A stretch of DNA of 64,000 bases. Origin: Botryosphaeria dothidea. Its lineage: Eukaryota; Ascomycota; Dothideomycetes; Botryosphaeriales; Botryosphaeriaceae. Shown piece by piece: positions 38,382-50,665 of the stretch; position 1 is the stretch's first letter; every line of letters starts with the position of its first letter. A program made the translations under genes and the position numbers. Under the pieces are notes generated by a model. That model was not told the DNA's origin, did not search any database, and worked only from the letters and a program-made list of their open reading frames with translations. The stretch covers positions 3,224,001 through 3,288,000 of the forward strand of contig WWBZ02000040.1 in assembly GCA_011503125.2 (NCBI GenBank), in the 5' to 3' direction.

Positions 38382-40146
38382 TTAACTGATGACGACCCTA
38401 ACACCTTTGGAATCCATCTTTGCTCTAGGGTTGAAAAAGTCATGCTTCACATCTGCATCGCTACGATCCGTCTCGTACAGTTGAAGGTCAAATCGTCCAC
38501 CAAAGACCGCCGCCAGCACCAGTGGAATCTCCGCCTTGGCAAGATTCATTCCCAAACATCCACGGCTGCCTTTACCAAAATTCACCAGATATTTCTCCAG
38601 CCTCTGGGCCCCAGGCTCGAGCCAGCGTTCTGGCTGGAACTTTTTTGGGTTAGGGAAGAGTCTCTCGTTCTCGTGAATAATAATGGACGTCATGCCAATA
38701 GGGGTTCCGGCTGGGATATACCAGTCTTTATACACCAGCGGTGAGTCGGGAAAGACTCGAGTAAGGCGTGCTGTGACGCCGTAGGATATACGGAAACCCT
38801 CATTGATGACGGCTTTTAGGTACGGTAGCTGCTCGAGCTGACGGAGGAGGGAATTCTGTTGGGTTCGGCATTACAGGTCGAAGTTCCTGCTGTAGCTTCC
38901 GGAGAACTAGAGGATTCGCCAATATATGGTAAGATGTTACTGCAAGGAAGTGCGCTGTGGTCAGTGAACCGGCGGCGACAACAGTCTGGCCTTCGTCGAC
39001 AAGCCGCTGGAGCTCTTTCTCAGAGTCAGGTAGGTTACTGCGCAAAAGCTCATGGAATATGGTTGGCTGCTTTGTATTGGCTTCATTTCCGGCAATTCTC
39101 CCTTCCATGACCGGCAATAACGATTCCTCAATGCTCTGTTTTAATGTATCAGCACATCGGAAAGTAAGCTGACCTCAGTGAAGCCGCGTAGTCTCGAGTT
39201 GGGAAATAAGACATTGATGTACCTTCTGGAATTCAATTTGTGCAGCGGTATTTGGATCAATTTTCTTGGCCAGCCAATCCGGCGTCTTCATCAACATTGG
39301 CAGAACGAACGGAAATTGCTTATTCAGCAAACTGAACTCAGATATGTTAATGGCCAACTCTACCCATTCTGGACAGAAATCAGGTTTGAGCATCATGCCC
39401 GCGCTCTTCGCGAAGCTGTACTCCGTGATGATGTCTGTCGTCAAAGCAGAGTACGCATGATCGAGAATTACCGGCTCTTTAGACTCCCTGAACCCCTCAA
39501 ATCGACTGTAAAGCGTTGAGACAGCTTTGCGGATCATGGGCTCCAGATTATACACAGACTGCTTGGAGAAGAAAGCATTCAACGGCGCTCGTCGCGCGCG
39601 ATGGTGCTCGTGCGACACGGTTGCTATCATGCTCGTGTCGTTCCCAAACATGGCCGCCGACCATGGAAATTTCTCGGTCCTCCTGCCGGAGCTGCTGTAG
39701 ATCTCCTCGTAGAAATCCGGATCTTCGACATGAAGCTCCCACGGGTTGATGCGGATAATTGGACCTGTTTGTCATCAGCGCACTCGTTGCATTTGAGGCG
39801 GGGTAAAGAGGGGTCGTGAGGAAATTGAGGAGAAACGAGGGAGAAATCGGAGTGAGGAAATGGGCGGAAGAGAGCGGCCGAGTGACGATAAAGAGACGGA
39901 AGACTGGAGCTAAGTACCATATTGCTTGTGTAGTTCCTGGATTTTGAAAGTAAATCGCCCACGAAGAACGACGTCGAAGTAGAATTCGTACCACAGAGTG
40001 AGTGCGGCTAGTTTTGGACCGGGGAACTTGGCAATTGGGCTAAAATATAAACGATATCCACCGACCACAAGAAGGTATAGCGTGAAAAGACCAATCCCGG
40101 TTCCTAAGAGTTGGGCAGGCGTCAGATCCGGCGCGAGTAATCCCAT
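38382..40146 (-). pseudogene. Cytochrome P450 with a single-base frameshift
   Basis: Exons on the minus strand: 40146-39918, 39764-39223 and 39168-38382, with introns of 153 and 54 nt. The N terminus has a membrane anchor (about 14-33) and a P-G-P-K proline hinge. The I-helix A-A-G-S-L-T-T, the K-helix E-G-F-R (ExxR) and the heme loop F-G-K-G-S-R-G-C-L-G are all present, so it is an E-class group I microsomal monooxygenase. Between the I and K helices, within 38841-38852, the frame shifts by one base: the part before reads into a stop, and the part after continues in another frame without a splice site that could explain it. The third exon is 787 nt, one more than a multiple of three. If the base is real, the protein would lack the K helix and heme ligand and be dead; a sequencing error is the alternative. 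Substrate unknown. Confidence 0.85.
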
Positions 40147-41900
40147 TATTGGCGCTGTATCTCCGCGAGTGCGGGGATTCTGGCAGACGGGTGAGCGCGG
40201 AAGATTGTGTGAGGGGTGCCTGGCTCAATAAGTATCCGCATACCTAACTACGATGCGCCCTCCATATGCAATGTCGGTTTAAATGGCCCCCAATACGAAG
40301 CATGCAGGAAGGCACAGCATGAATGCCGCAGCTCGCGGTTATCCAATGGCGGTGCTTGAATTTGAGCATTAAGACCGATTCGGCAATGTGGCCGGTGTCA
40401 AAGCAGGCGAGAGCTTCCAGTCGTGGAGGTGCGGGGCGGAAGTGTGGGACGGCTGTAGCTGATCCCTGCACAACCACTAATGACTTCGGCTAGCAGACGA
40501 GCTGCAAGTCAACTTCATGGCACATGCGACCATGGCTGAACTGCCAATGAATAAGTGTAATAGAGGCCACGTTTGTGATTTAAGGAATGTTCCACTGTAG
40601 AGTTTTAAGAGAGAAGCATCGTCTTTCTTCACGCGCCTTCCTCAGTCGATATTATTCATCCACATGTCCAGCAAAACTTTGGCAGGTCTTCCGCACAAAA
40701 ACCTACTGAGGTTGACTAGAAGAACCGCGTAACGTCACGTAGCGTTTTGTATTAGGGCACTAGCAAGGTGGTTTCGGTCTCCAAGTGTTCCATCGACGTT
40801 AAAAAGGAGTGATGCTGGGTAGGAATGGAAAGGTCGGTTTGGGTACGAAAGAAAGGGTATGACTCTTCTCAACGTGGCCATTGCTCACAAATAGCCGTAC
40901 GTTTGGAGAAGTATGTACCGTTTGGATGTGTTCCGTGTTTCAAGGATACGAGCCAAGGGGACAGTCAATGATGACTCAAAGGTGACGCGTGGCCAACGAT
41001 TCTGAGCAGTAAATGCATGTATCTTCCATCGTTCATGCAATCCTGGGTGTGGCTCTCATTGAGAATCGACTCGTCTGTGATTGGATGGAAGATGGAGATG
41101 TCTCAATTCCGCAACCTAGGGTTTCGCGATTCTTGCTTGTAACGCTGGCGAGGACAGGAGAGTATCAAGCCTATTGACCCCTCTGGAGTTTTTCTTCCTC
41201 GGGCATCATGTTCAGATCGGAATTTCGAGAGTAGTTCGCGCTTTGTTGGTCGGAAGTCGGGACGAGGTCGGGCATTTTCGTTGTTCGGGGAGTTTCGCGA
41301 CGCGGATCAAGCACCAAATCTTGACGTTCCGTATATCATTGCGGGGTTCCCGAGATTTCTCGCAGGGAGAGGATTGTTTCGCGTTCAGTGCGTCACACGT
41401 GGGCCAGTTTCATGCAGGGCAGAGGGGCCCCGGTGGCTGAGGGCAGCTTCCGGCACCTGGCGGGATCCTCACTCGCCGAAAGCGGTGCAGAATTCTCAGC
41501 GCCGAAGCAGAACGGCGATGGTGGCGGGAGCGATTCGGAAGACAGGCTTGAGGGCTGCCTGAAAGTGAGCGAATTCGCAGGCGACCGGTGGTGTTGGCAG
41601 GTCATCGCGGCAGGCACGCGCCTCCGTGACACCCGCGATGGCAGCGCTCCGCCAGCGGCTCTGCTGCTCCCACTGCGGAAATTCTGGGCCCTGGAAGGAG
41701 AAACTGTCGCGTCGGAGATCCAAGCGCCGGCCTTAGCGGTCCGGGAGTTGGTACGGAGTAGAATTTCGAGAACACATAGAAATTGACTCATCTGGAAACC
41801 ACAGTTGGGACCAGAGGATACACTCTCACCTTCAGTCGTTCAACACGCGCTGTGAGTACATTGTGAGCCTAAAAATCCCGCCATCGGGAAGCCAGTCGTC
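40147..41900. other. Divergent intergenic region, no supported gene
   Basis: About 1.75 kb between the starts of the P450 and the C1-THF synthase genes. Overlapping frames of about 130 codons on both strands at 41388-41791 are a typical GC-rich shadow pair and lack domains. Promoters of both genes should lie here. Confidence 0.5.
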
Positions 41901-44900
41901 ATGCCGGTCTCCAAACTCCCCTTCCGCCGAGCAGCTGTGCTGCCATCCCGAATTTTGCATGTGCGGACCCCGCCGAATATTTTCGCTCTTTCGCGCCCGC
42001 GCTCCACCTTCAAATCTCTGGCGCTGAGCACCCCATCCGCGCCGTCGCTCTTCGCCGGCTCCCGCCATTTTTCCTCCAGCCCCGTCACCATGGTCGCCAC
42101 AAAGATCGATGGCAACCAGATTGCCAAAAGCATCCGCGAGCGCCTGCACGAGGAGATCCGCCAGAAGCAGCAGAGCAACCCCCGCTACCGCCCTGCTCTG
42201 CGCATCATCCAGGGTGCGTCGAGCTGCCCCGCCACCCCCAAATCCCCAGACTCTGCGTGCTAACTGTTGTGAACAGTCGGCGACCGTTCTGATTCGAGTA
42301 AGTAGCTGCACCGTCCTTCTGCAGCTTGCGCGTGGCTCAATTGACTGGTGCAGGCACCTATGTGCGCATGAAGCTGAAAGCCGCCGAAGAGGTATGACTC
42401 CACCACCATCCTCACGCCACTGCCCCCAAATTGAGCGCGCGTTAACTCTCTGTCCAGGCTGGCATTGACTGCAAGCTCGAGAAATCCCCCGAGGAAATCA
42501 GCGAGGCGGAGCTGCTGCACAAAATCACCCAATTCAACAACGACCCCGCCATCCACGGCATCCTCGTCCAGCTGCCCGTGCCGAAGCACATCTCTGAGTA
42601 CAATATCACCTCTGCGGTCGCCGATGAGAAAGATGTGGACGGTTTTGGCGTGTCCAACATTGGCGAGCTTGCTAAGCGCGGCGGCCGCCCTCTCTTCACG
42701 CCTTGCACGCCCAAGGGCGTCATGGTGTTACTCGAGAGCACCGGCGTGGACATCAAGGGCAAGAACGCCGTGGTTGTTGGCCGCAGCGACATTGTCGGCA
42801 GCCCTGTGAGCTATCTGCTGAAAAACGCCGATGCCACCGTGACTGTCTGCCACTCCAAGACCAAGGATCTGCGTGAGATCGTCAAGACCGCCGATATCGT
42901 TGTTGCTGCCATTGGCAAGGCTGGCTTTGTCAAGGGCGACTGGATCAAGCCCGGCGCTATTGTCATTGACGTTGGCACCAACTACATTCCTGATCAGACC
43001 AAGAAGTCCGGCCAGCGATTGGTCGGTGATGTCGATTTCGATTCGGCTGCCGAAACCGCCTCCCACATCACCCCTGTTCCAGGTGGTGTTGGTCCTATGA
43101 CCGTTGCCATGCTGCTCCAGAACGTTGTTGACTCGGCGGACCATTATTTCGAGGAGCAGAAGGCCCGCCATGTCACTCCTCTTCCCCTCAAGATTCAGCA
43201 GCCTGTTCCCTCGGACATTGCTATTTCTCGTGCCCAGCAACCTAAGCTGATAAACAAGGTTGCTGAGGAGGTTGGCATTGCCAAGCACGAGCTCGAGCCC
43301 TACGGTGCATACAAGGCCAAGGTTGATTTGACACTTCTCAAGCGCCTCGAGCACCGCCGGGATGGTCGCTACATTGTGGTCACCGGTATCACGCCCACAC
43401 CTCTCGGTGAGGGCAAGTCCACCACTACTATGGGCTTGACCCAGGCTCTCGCCGCTCACCTTGGACGTGTGTCCTTTGCCAATGTCCGTCAGCCCAGCCA
43501 GGGTCCGACTTTCGGTATCAAGGGTGGTGCAGCCGGCGGTGGCTACAGCCAGGTCATTCCTATGGATGAGTTCAACATGCATCTAACTGGTGATATCCAT
43601 GCCATTACTGCTGCCAACAACCTTCTCGCGGCCGCCATTGAGACCCGAATCTTCCACGAAAACACACAGAAGGATGGTCCTCTCTACAGGCGTCTGGTGC
43701 CTACGAAGAAGGGCAAGAGGGAGTTTGTCCCCGTGATGTTTCGTCGCCTGAAGAAGCTCGGCATTAACAAGACTAACCCTGATGACCTTACCGAGGAGGA
43801 GATCCGTCGCTTCGCGAGGTTGGACATCGATCCTGAGACCATCACCTGGAGGCGCGTGCTTGATGTCAACGACAGGCACCTCCGCGGCGTTACTGTTGGT
43901 ACTGCCCCCACTGAGAAGGGTCAGACCCGTGACACCGGCTTCGATATCTCCGTTGCTAGCGAGTGTATGGCCGTCCTTGCTCTTAGCAATGACCTTGCCG
44001 ACATGCGTGAGCGTCTCGGCCGTATGGTTGTCGCCAGTTCCCGCAGCGGTGAGCCTGTCACTGCTGATGACATTGGTGCCGGTGGTGCCCTCACTGCTTT
44101 GATGAAGGATGCCATCAAGCCCAACCTCATGCAGACCCTTGAGGGTACTCCTGTGTTTGTCCACGCGGGTCCTTTCGCCAACATCTCCATCGGCGCTTCA
44201 TCCGTCTTGGCCGACATGCTTGCGCTGAAGCTTGCCGGTACCGAGCCTGACGAGGACCACAACAGCAAGACTGGTTTCGTCGTCACCGAGGCTGGTTTCG
44301 ATTTCACCATGGGTGGTGAGCGTTTCTTTAACATCAAGTGCCGCTCATCTGGCCTTGTTCCCGACGTTGTCGTTATTGTTGCCACCGTCCGCGCTCTCAA
44401 GGTCCACGGTGGTGGTCCTGAGATCACCCCTGGTGCTCAGCTGCCTGAAGTCTACCGCACCGAGAATGTTGATATCCTGCGCAAGGGTTGCGTCAACCTG
44501 AAGAAGCACATCTCCAACGCCAAGCAGTTTGGTGTCCCCGTTGTTGTTGCTATCAACCAGTTCGAGACTGATACCGAAGCCGAGATCGCGGTCATCAGGG
44601 AGGAGGCCTTGTCGGCAGGTGCCGAGGATGCTATTAGGTCGAACCACTGGGCCGAGGGTGGCAAGGGTGCAATCGAACTGGCGAAGGGCGTCGTCGCAGC
44701 CAGCGAGAAGCCCAAGGACTTCAAGCTGCTGTACAATCTCGAGGGTTCTGTTCAGGAGCGCATCGAGCGTATTGGTAAGATTATGTACGGTGCCGAAAAG
44801 GTCGAGTTCAGCGAGCTTGCCCAGAAGAAGGTGGACACGTATGTCAAGCAGGGCTTCGGCAACCTGCCCATCTGCGTTGCCAAGACGCAGTACAGTCTGT

Positions 44901-45155
44901 CCCACGATCCCGCCCTGAAGGGTGCGCCAGAGGGCTTTACCGTCCCCATCCGTGATGTCCGCATGGCCGCTGGTGCCGGATACCTGTAAGTTCTCCCGTT
45001 CGATGGGGTGCCGCTGGGAAGTGCCTGTGATTAATCAGCCTGATAGGTACGCCCTCGCTGCCGACATCCAGACCATCCCTGGTCTGCCGACCGCTCCCGG
45101 CTATCTCAACGTCGATGTCGACTCGGAGAATGGCGAGATCGACGGTCTGTTCTAA
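41901..45155 (+). CDS. ADE3: C1-tetrahydrofolate synthase, trifunctional, with mitochondrial presequence
   Basis: Five exons: 41901-42213, 42277-42297 (21 nt), 42354-42391, 42458-44985 and 45047-45155; 1002 aa. The enzyme joins methylene-THF dehydrogenase, methenyl-THF cyclohydrolase and formate-THF ligase, interconverting one-carbon folates for purine, thymidylate and formyl-Met-tRNA synthesis. The N-terminal domain shows the [11 protein letters not shown] catalytic Tyr/Lys block, the [11 protein letters not shown] Rossmann motif and [11 protein letters not shown]. The ligase domain starts near 380 with the P-loop [11 protein letters not shown]. Residues 1-63 are Arg/Ser-rich without acidic residues and end in R-H-F-S-S-S-P, a mitochondrial presequence. 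The internal ATG at 42090 (codon 64) sits in a strong context (CACC before, G after), so a cytosolic form by a second start is likely. Yeast has two separate genes, ADE3 and MIS1. Confidence 0.98.
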
Positions 45156-46635
45156 GTCGGTGCTTCCTGCATGCATCATCATCTTCAGCTTCATCACTGT
45201 ATTTGGGTCCATGTCCGCACTCTTAACAGTGCGTGACCTCGTTTCGTATCGGCATTTCCTGTATAATTTTTCTCATGTAACGCCTTCAACGTCGGCCTCG
45301 GTAAGACTCCACAACTCCGGATCAGAAAAAGTGCTTCCTCAACAAGCATCAGGTGTCTGGAGTTTGAACAACAATAAAAGATAAAGGCTCTGTCTGTTTT
45401 CATTGGTGGGAAGGAGGAGAACCGCAAATACGCGCGGCTTTAACGCTGCAAGATACCCTCGGTGGGCTCATCTGCCGCTTCATCAGCGACTCGCCAAGAT
45501 AAGTAGAAAAGAAAGGAATTATTCATTGTACGAAGTCAGTGGAACAGCAAGGCAATCCTGACAACCAAGTGCCGGGCTTCTGGGTCCATCATACTTGCGG
45601 AGCCTGTCACGCCCCTTTTCCCCGTTGTAGTCAGTGCATCGACTAGGTGTGGATGGCGTCTGCGAATCAACGACGCTGGACTAATCTTGACAGAAGGAAT
45701 TGCGTGTGGATGAGTCGGCCTTCCTGTCAGGCGTCTCGTCTAACCTTTGCGGCCCAGAATAGAGTGCTGTCCGGGAGTCCAGCTTGATGCTGCAGCTAAC
45801 GGCGTCCACGGGCGAATGGACCTGGGCAGAGGCGGCAAAATCGGAACTGAAAAAACCAGGCGTGTGGAACTGGAGCCCCCTGCTGGATCTCAATGGATTG
45901 TTTTTGTTTCAAAAGACCTGCTCGCCTGTCCGGAGGTACTCTGCGGGTGGCCGTTGTACTCAGGATGTCCCAAAACGGACGACCATCCGGCGTGCCATCA
46001 GCCCTGTATGGCTGCGTCAGGTTGGCGTTGATCCCTTCGTAACTGCGAATATCGGAGGGCCTTACCTGTTCAAATTCCGTCATGCAAGACCAGTGCCGCC
46101 GGTAGCCGACACTAGACCCCGCAAATGAACCCACAATTTGCTCAGCAACCCAGGTGTCCGGTCCGTGCCGCGGCGCAAAAATTTGCTAGCTCACCACCAC
46201 AGCGTTCCTTGGGTGCTTCAGGTCAGTTGCTGTTACGCAAAAGTTGAACGCTTTGAAGGTCGCCCAAAAGCCAAATGTCAGGAGAGAAGAGTGGTTCAAG
46301 CCTTGCTGCATGCGGGGGATGAACGAGGACCCTATCTGGAGCCCCAGATCGATGTGGGGGTGCACTGTCAATCCGATGGCTTCCACCGTTTACCAGGGAG
46401 CGCTGCGGCCTGGGGAGGCGAGTGTGAACATGGTCGGTCCGTAACCGTCGCACTGACTGATCCCAACCCCAAAGAGTCGACCAAAGGTCCTAGCGGAACA
46501 TCTTACGTTTCCTACCTATAAGACCTGAACCTTCGTCCTGCCTTCCAGCAGCCGTCGGTCCTGTCCAATTCGTGGCCACCACAAACAAATTTTCGCATTT
46601 TCCGCCTCGCTGTCGTCGGCAACACATCAGCAACC
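45156..46635. other. Intergenic region, promoter of amino-acid permease
   Basis: About 1.5 kb. An AATAAA-like signal at 45372-45377 may end the folate gene. GATA-type motifs (AGATAA) occur near 45378 and 45498, which could bind nitrogen-regulatory GATA factors, but they are far from the permease start. No further gene is supported. Confidence 0.45.
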
Positions 46636-48488
46636 ATGGCTTCCTCCCCACCGGCCCAGGAGGGCACCGTCTACGTCAAGGGCTCGAACGAGTCGCTGCC
46701 CAACTACGGCTATGATGAGAAGGAGGGCGGCGATGTGATCCGGATCCCCCAGACGGCCCAGGCAGCGTACAAGGGCATCTTCTCGCCCCGGCGCATGCAG
46801 GTCATCGCCCTGGGCGGCTCCATCGGCAGCGGTCTGTTCATCACCACGGGACGCGGTCTGTCCACGGGCGGGCCCGCTGGTTTCGTCTTCGGCTATGGCT
46901 ACGTTGCCATCCTGATCTGGTGTGTGCTGCAACTGCTCACCGAGATGACCGTGGCCTTTCCCGTTTCCGGAAACCTATTCGAGTACGCGGACCGTTGGGT
47001 TGACCCCGCCCTGGCCTTCGCGGCCGGTTTCGCCGAATGGATTGGCTGGACCGCCGTGTGCGCTGCTGAGGCGACCATGTTCACTGTGTTGATCAACTAC
47101 TGGGCTGATAATCGCGTGCATGATGCAGTGTGGTGTAAGTTTTATGATTTTGTTCCGAAATTTGAGATGTTCGTGTCCATTAACATGTCTTTCCTGTTCA
47201 GTGACTATTTTCCTCATAATCGTCTTCGGTCTGTTCTTCTTGCCAAGCAAGGCCTTTGCTTGGTTTGAATACATCACTTCGCTTGTCAAGGTCACTGCGT
47301 TCTTGACCATCTTCTTCTCCTCCATTGCCATCATGGCAGGTGGTGGCCCGCAGGGCCGCGTTCACACCGGAGAAACGTGGAGAGACTACACGAAATTCAA
47401 AAATGGCTTCGCGGTAAGTGTTTGGTCACATGTGTCTCTCCCATTGATCTTGTACTGATGTCCTTTGTCAGGGTATTGCACAGTGTATGATGCTTGCCTG
47501 CTGGGCTTACGGTGACCAAGTTTTCATCGGTATCATGGGTGGTGAAGCATTTTTCCCTCGCCTTGCCATGGCTCGTGCTTGCAAGATGGTTACTGGGCGC
47601 ATGTTTGTTATTTACATGACGTCCGTCATGTGGATTTCGCTCCTGGTCCCGTCCGATGACGGCCGTCTGTACGGTGGCTCCTCGACTACGGCCTCCCCCT
47701 TCATCATTGCCATGGCGAATGCTGGCATCACCGGTCTTCCTCACTTCTTGAATGCTGTCATCGTCGTTGGTGTCACGGCCATCGCTTGCGAGAGTATCTA
47801 CATTGCTTCCCGTACTCTTCGGTCGCTGGCCGCACAGGGTCTGATTCCCAAGTTCATGGCAGCCGTCGATGACAGGGGCCGTCCGCGTTGGTCTCTTGCT
47901 GTCACGAGCGTCATTACCATTATTTTGACCTACATCAACCTGAGCAGTAAGCATCATTCCTCTCACTAATACTAAATGGCACAGGAATCGCTGAAGCTAA
48001 CATGCACAACAGGCGGCGGTGTCACTGTCTTCACTTGGTTCACCTCCATCACCTCATCGTCCTTCTTCTCCATCTGGATCATCGTCTGCATCGTCTCCTG
48101 GCGCTTCCGCGCCGCGCTCAAGGCCCAGAACGATCCTCTCTTCAACCAGCTCTACGCGTGGAAGGCGACCTTCTGGATCTTTACAATCACCTGGCTCGCC
48201 CTCGGCTGCGCGCTCTTGACGGCCGCCTGCATCTATGTCGGCCTCTACCCCGTCGACGGCGAGGGCCTGTCGGTCGAGTCTTTCTTCCAATACGTGCTCG
48301 GCCTGATCCTCATCTTGGTCAGCTACCTTGGCTACAAGATCATCTTCAGGACCAAGTTCCGGGACGTCAAGACGGTGGATCTGATGAGCGACCGCAGGCC
48401 GCTGAGCGACGACGATATCGCCGAGCTGGATGCATACTACAAGCAGCCAATGTACAGGAGGTTTGCTAGCTACTTCACCATCTGGTAG
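46636..48488 (+). CDS. Amino-acid permease (APC superfamily, yeast amino-acid transporter family)
   Basis: Four exons: 46636-47134, 47202-47413, 47472-47946 and 48013-48488; 553 aa, the usual size; introns 58-67 nt with consistent phases. The first helix follows the family signature M-Q-V-I-A-L-G-G-S-I-G-S-G-L-F, which binds the substrate backbone; F-E-Y-A-D-R-W-V-D-P-A-L and the following A-E-W-I-G-W stretch are the helix-3 region. Twelve helices are expected with a hydrophilic N terminus of about 45 residues holding lysines that may serve for ubiquitin-driven turnover, and a C terminus with an acidic D-D-D-I-A-E-L motif and aromatic end, as in many fungal permeases. It imports amino acids by proton symport at the plasma membrane; specificity cannot be told. 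Confidence 0.95.
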
Positions 48489-49273
48489 ATTGGTTGGACG
48501 GGTTTTAGGTGCGGTTAGAATAGATCGGGCTGTAGATCATGCCCCAGGTCTGGTATAGGGCAGTTTTTTTTCTTTTTCCTCAACGACCGAATGTAGATAC
48601 CTTGGATACAGGATATCACTTAGAGATGTCCCTTGATTTGGGGGGCATCCACGATAGAATGGTGGCGACGATCTTCCATGAAGCTTCATGCGTACAAAAT
48701 ACCTGTGTATGATACTTTGACAAATTGCGCATCTGATGTGTGAACCTTTTTGTACCATTTTCTCGATTGAGCGCGATCTGCGCCAGAGGTTGCTTCGCTA
48801 TTGCACTCGGGTTTTACTACCGGCAGCGTGGCGTCGAAGTGGCAACATATTGCTTTGCTATCTTTTTGGTGTCCAAAGTGCAGCTCATCTGAGACTTTTC
48901 TCGGGTTCAAAAGTTGTTGAGGGCGGGAGCTACGGTAACGTCTGCACATCCCGAGCAATGTTTTACCGGCAAGGAGAGACCTACAGCCTCTAGTAGCCCT
49001 CCGCAGTGCGACTACCCCACTTGCGCTGTTTGATCCAAAATTTTGTCCATTTGATTTTCCAATGTGGGTGATCTGCCCTCGAGTGGTACAAGCAACGCAT
49101 CTATGCTCGCAGCCAGCTGAACCGACTTCAGCGTGCGCCGGGCAGGTACCACAATTGCAAACTCGCCTCCACCTGAGATTTTCATCGCCACAATTGCGAC
49201 AATCGCGGTTGTCCAGCTGCTATGCCCAAGCGGCATGACGTATGAGAATTTTAGCTCAGCACAAAATTGTAAA
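48489..49273. other. Intergenic region between convergent genes
   Basis: About 785 bases holding the 3' ends of the permease (plus) and the WKF-domain gene (minus). A minus-strand frame running to 49012 overlaps the WKF gene in another frame and is discarded. No RNA gene is seen. Confidence 0.6.
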
Positions 49274-50665
49274 TCATTCGCTGTCACTGCTGTTGTCACT
49301 GTTGTCGCTATCATCGCTGTCCTCCTGTTTCTTCTTCCTTGCGCTCTTCTCCTTGCTTGCATCCCCAGCTTCGGACTCTGAGTCGGAATCAGAGCTACTG
49401 GCGCTGCTGGAGTCGTCAGAGCTGGAATCCGAGTCGTCGGAATCGGAGTCGGACTCAGAATCAGAGCTGGGCTCGTCCGAGCTGGAAGATACGACAGAGC
49501 TCTCGTCGCTCGAGCTGTCCTCATCCTCGCTGCTGCTGCTGAAATCCTGCGTGCGGGACTTCCTGGGACGAGAACGCTTCTTGTTGCCATCCTCGGGCGC
49601 CTCGACCTCTTTCTGCGGCGCGATCTTCTTGCTGACCGCTGCGGGAGGCTCTTCGACGTGACCCATGGCCTTCAGGACCTGCTCAGCGCGGCGACGCTTA
49701 GCCCCGTGCTGCTTGGTATCATCGCTCTTGATCTTGGTGGTTTCCTCCAGAACTTTGTCCGCTTCTTGTTTGAGGAGATAGCGGGCATTGGCACCTTTGA
49801 GGCCGGTAATATATGCCTCGACGGCCGGGTCGTAGGATGCAGGGACACGGTAGACATTGAAGAGGTTCTTGAGGAGGTCGACTTGGTGCTTCTTGTTGAA
49901 CTTCCAGTTGGCGTTGTCAGAATGATACTGCTGGAGGTAGTTGACGTATGGCGGGAGGTCTTTTGCTTCTTTCGCGGATTCTGCCGCCTTAGTGGCGTTC
50001 CGCTGCTCCTTCTTCGCCTTCTTGAGCTCCTTCTTGGACGACTCGTTCAAGTGGCTTGCCGGCTCGGCATCTTCAACGGCTGATTCAGTGCTGGGGACGA
50101 TGGCGTCCTCGCTTGACAAACCGGTTTGAGTCTTGGCCCAGGCCTTGAAGAGCTGTTGACCACTATCGCCGTCGGACTTCTTGGTATCCGGAGTAAAGCT
50201 TACGGACTTCTTGCGCTTGAGGCGTTTGACCGGAGTGGAAAATGCTTCGACTTTTTCTTGGCTGTCGGGGTTCTCGGCTGTTCGGTCAGGAAGTACGGTC
50301 GTATCGTCGGATTCTTTCCCGGGCTTCTTTTCCTTCTTTTCATTTTTCTCTTTTTTCTCTTTCTTGTCCTTCTTGGATGCCTTAGCTGAGGTGGATGCTG
50401 CTTGTTCAGGTTCGGCAGTTTCTTCAGCTTGCTCAAGCCTCCTCTTTTTGGACTTCTTAGAGGGCGTTTCGCCGGGCACATGGTTTGATGGAGGCCTTGC
50501 AGCTGCTTCCGAGCCCGCCTCATCGCGGGCTCTCTTTTTGGAAGGCGGGGCGTGATCAGACGAGGGCGTAACTGCCGCAGGACTCTCGTCATTGGCGTAC
50601 TTGAGCTTGAGGCCCAGCTTTTTCCACGCTGGCACGCGGGGCGTGGATTTCGGAGTGTCCGCCAT
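49274..50665 (-). CDS. WKF-domain protein, probably nucleolar
   Basis: Single exon, 463 aa. Residues 1-200 are highly charged with Lys/Glu-rich runs typical of nucleolar proteins, including a K-R-L-K-R-K-K nuclear-localisation-like stretch followed by S-V-S-F-T-P. At about 240-305 lies the only ordered part, the WKF domain (N-W-K-F-N-K-K-H-Q followed by an L-L-K-N-L-F helix), shared with human C7orf50. The C-terminal third is an acidic Ser/Asp/Glu tract of over 90 residues. Human and fungal relatives localise to the nucleolus and are suspected of a role in ribosome biogenesis; that role here is inferred. It shares a 360-base divergent promoter with the proteasome gene SCL1. The start ATG is in good context and begins with M-A-D-T-P. 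Confidence 0.85.
   Translation of the reverse strand: MADTPKSTPRVPAWKKLGLKLKYANDESPAAVTPSSDHAPPSKKRARDEAGSEAAARPPSNHVPGETPSKKSKKRRLEQAEETAEPEQAASTSAKASKKDKKEKKEKNEKKEKKPGKESDDTTVLPDRTAENPDSQEKVEAFSTPVKRLKRKKSVSFTPDTKKSDGDSGQQLFKAWAKTQTGLSSEDAIVPSTESAVEDAEPASHLNESSKKELKKAKKEQRNATKAAESAKEAKDLPPYVNYLQQYHSDNANWKFNKKHQVDLLKNLFNVYRVPASYDPAVEAYITGLKGANARYLLKQEADKVLEETTKIKSDDTKQHGAKRRRAEQVLKAMGHVEEPPAAVSKKIAPQKEVEAPEDGNKKRSRPRKSRTQDFSSSSEDEDSSSDESSVVSSSSDEPSSDSESDSDSDDSDSSSDDSSSASSSDSDSESEAGDASKEKSARKKKQEDSDDSDNSDNSSDSE

Noticed and set aside
39148..39190. Alternative P450 intron with donor GTCAGC next to a TGA
   Set aside because: A donor GTACAT at 39217-39222 with acceptor ending at 39169 restores the family sequence in phase, so the TGA is intronic and not a nonsense mutation.
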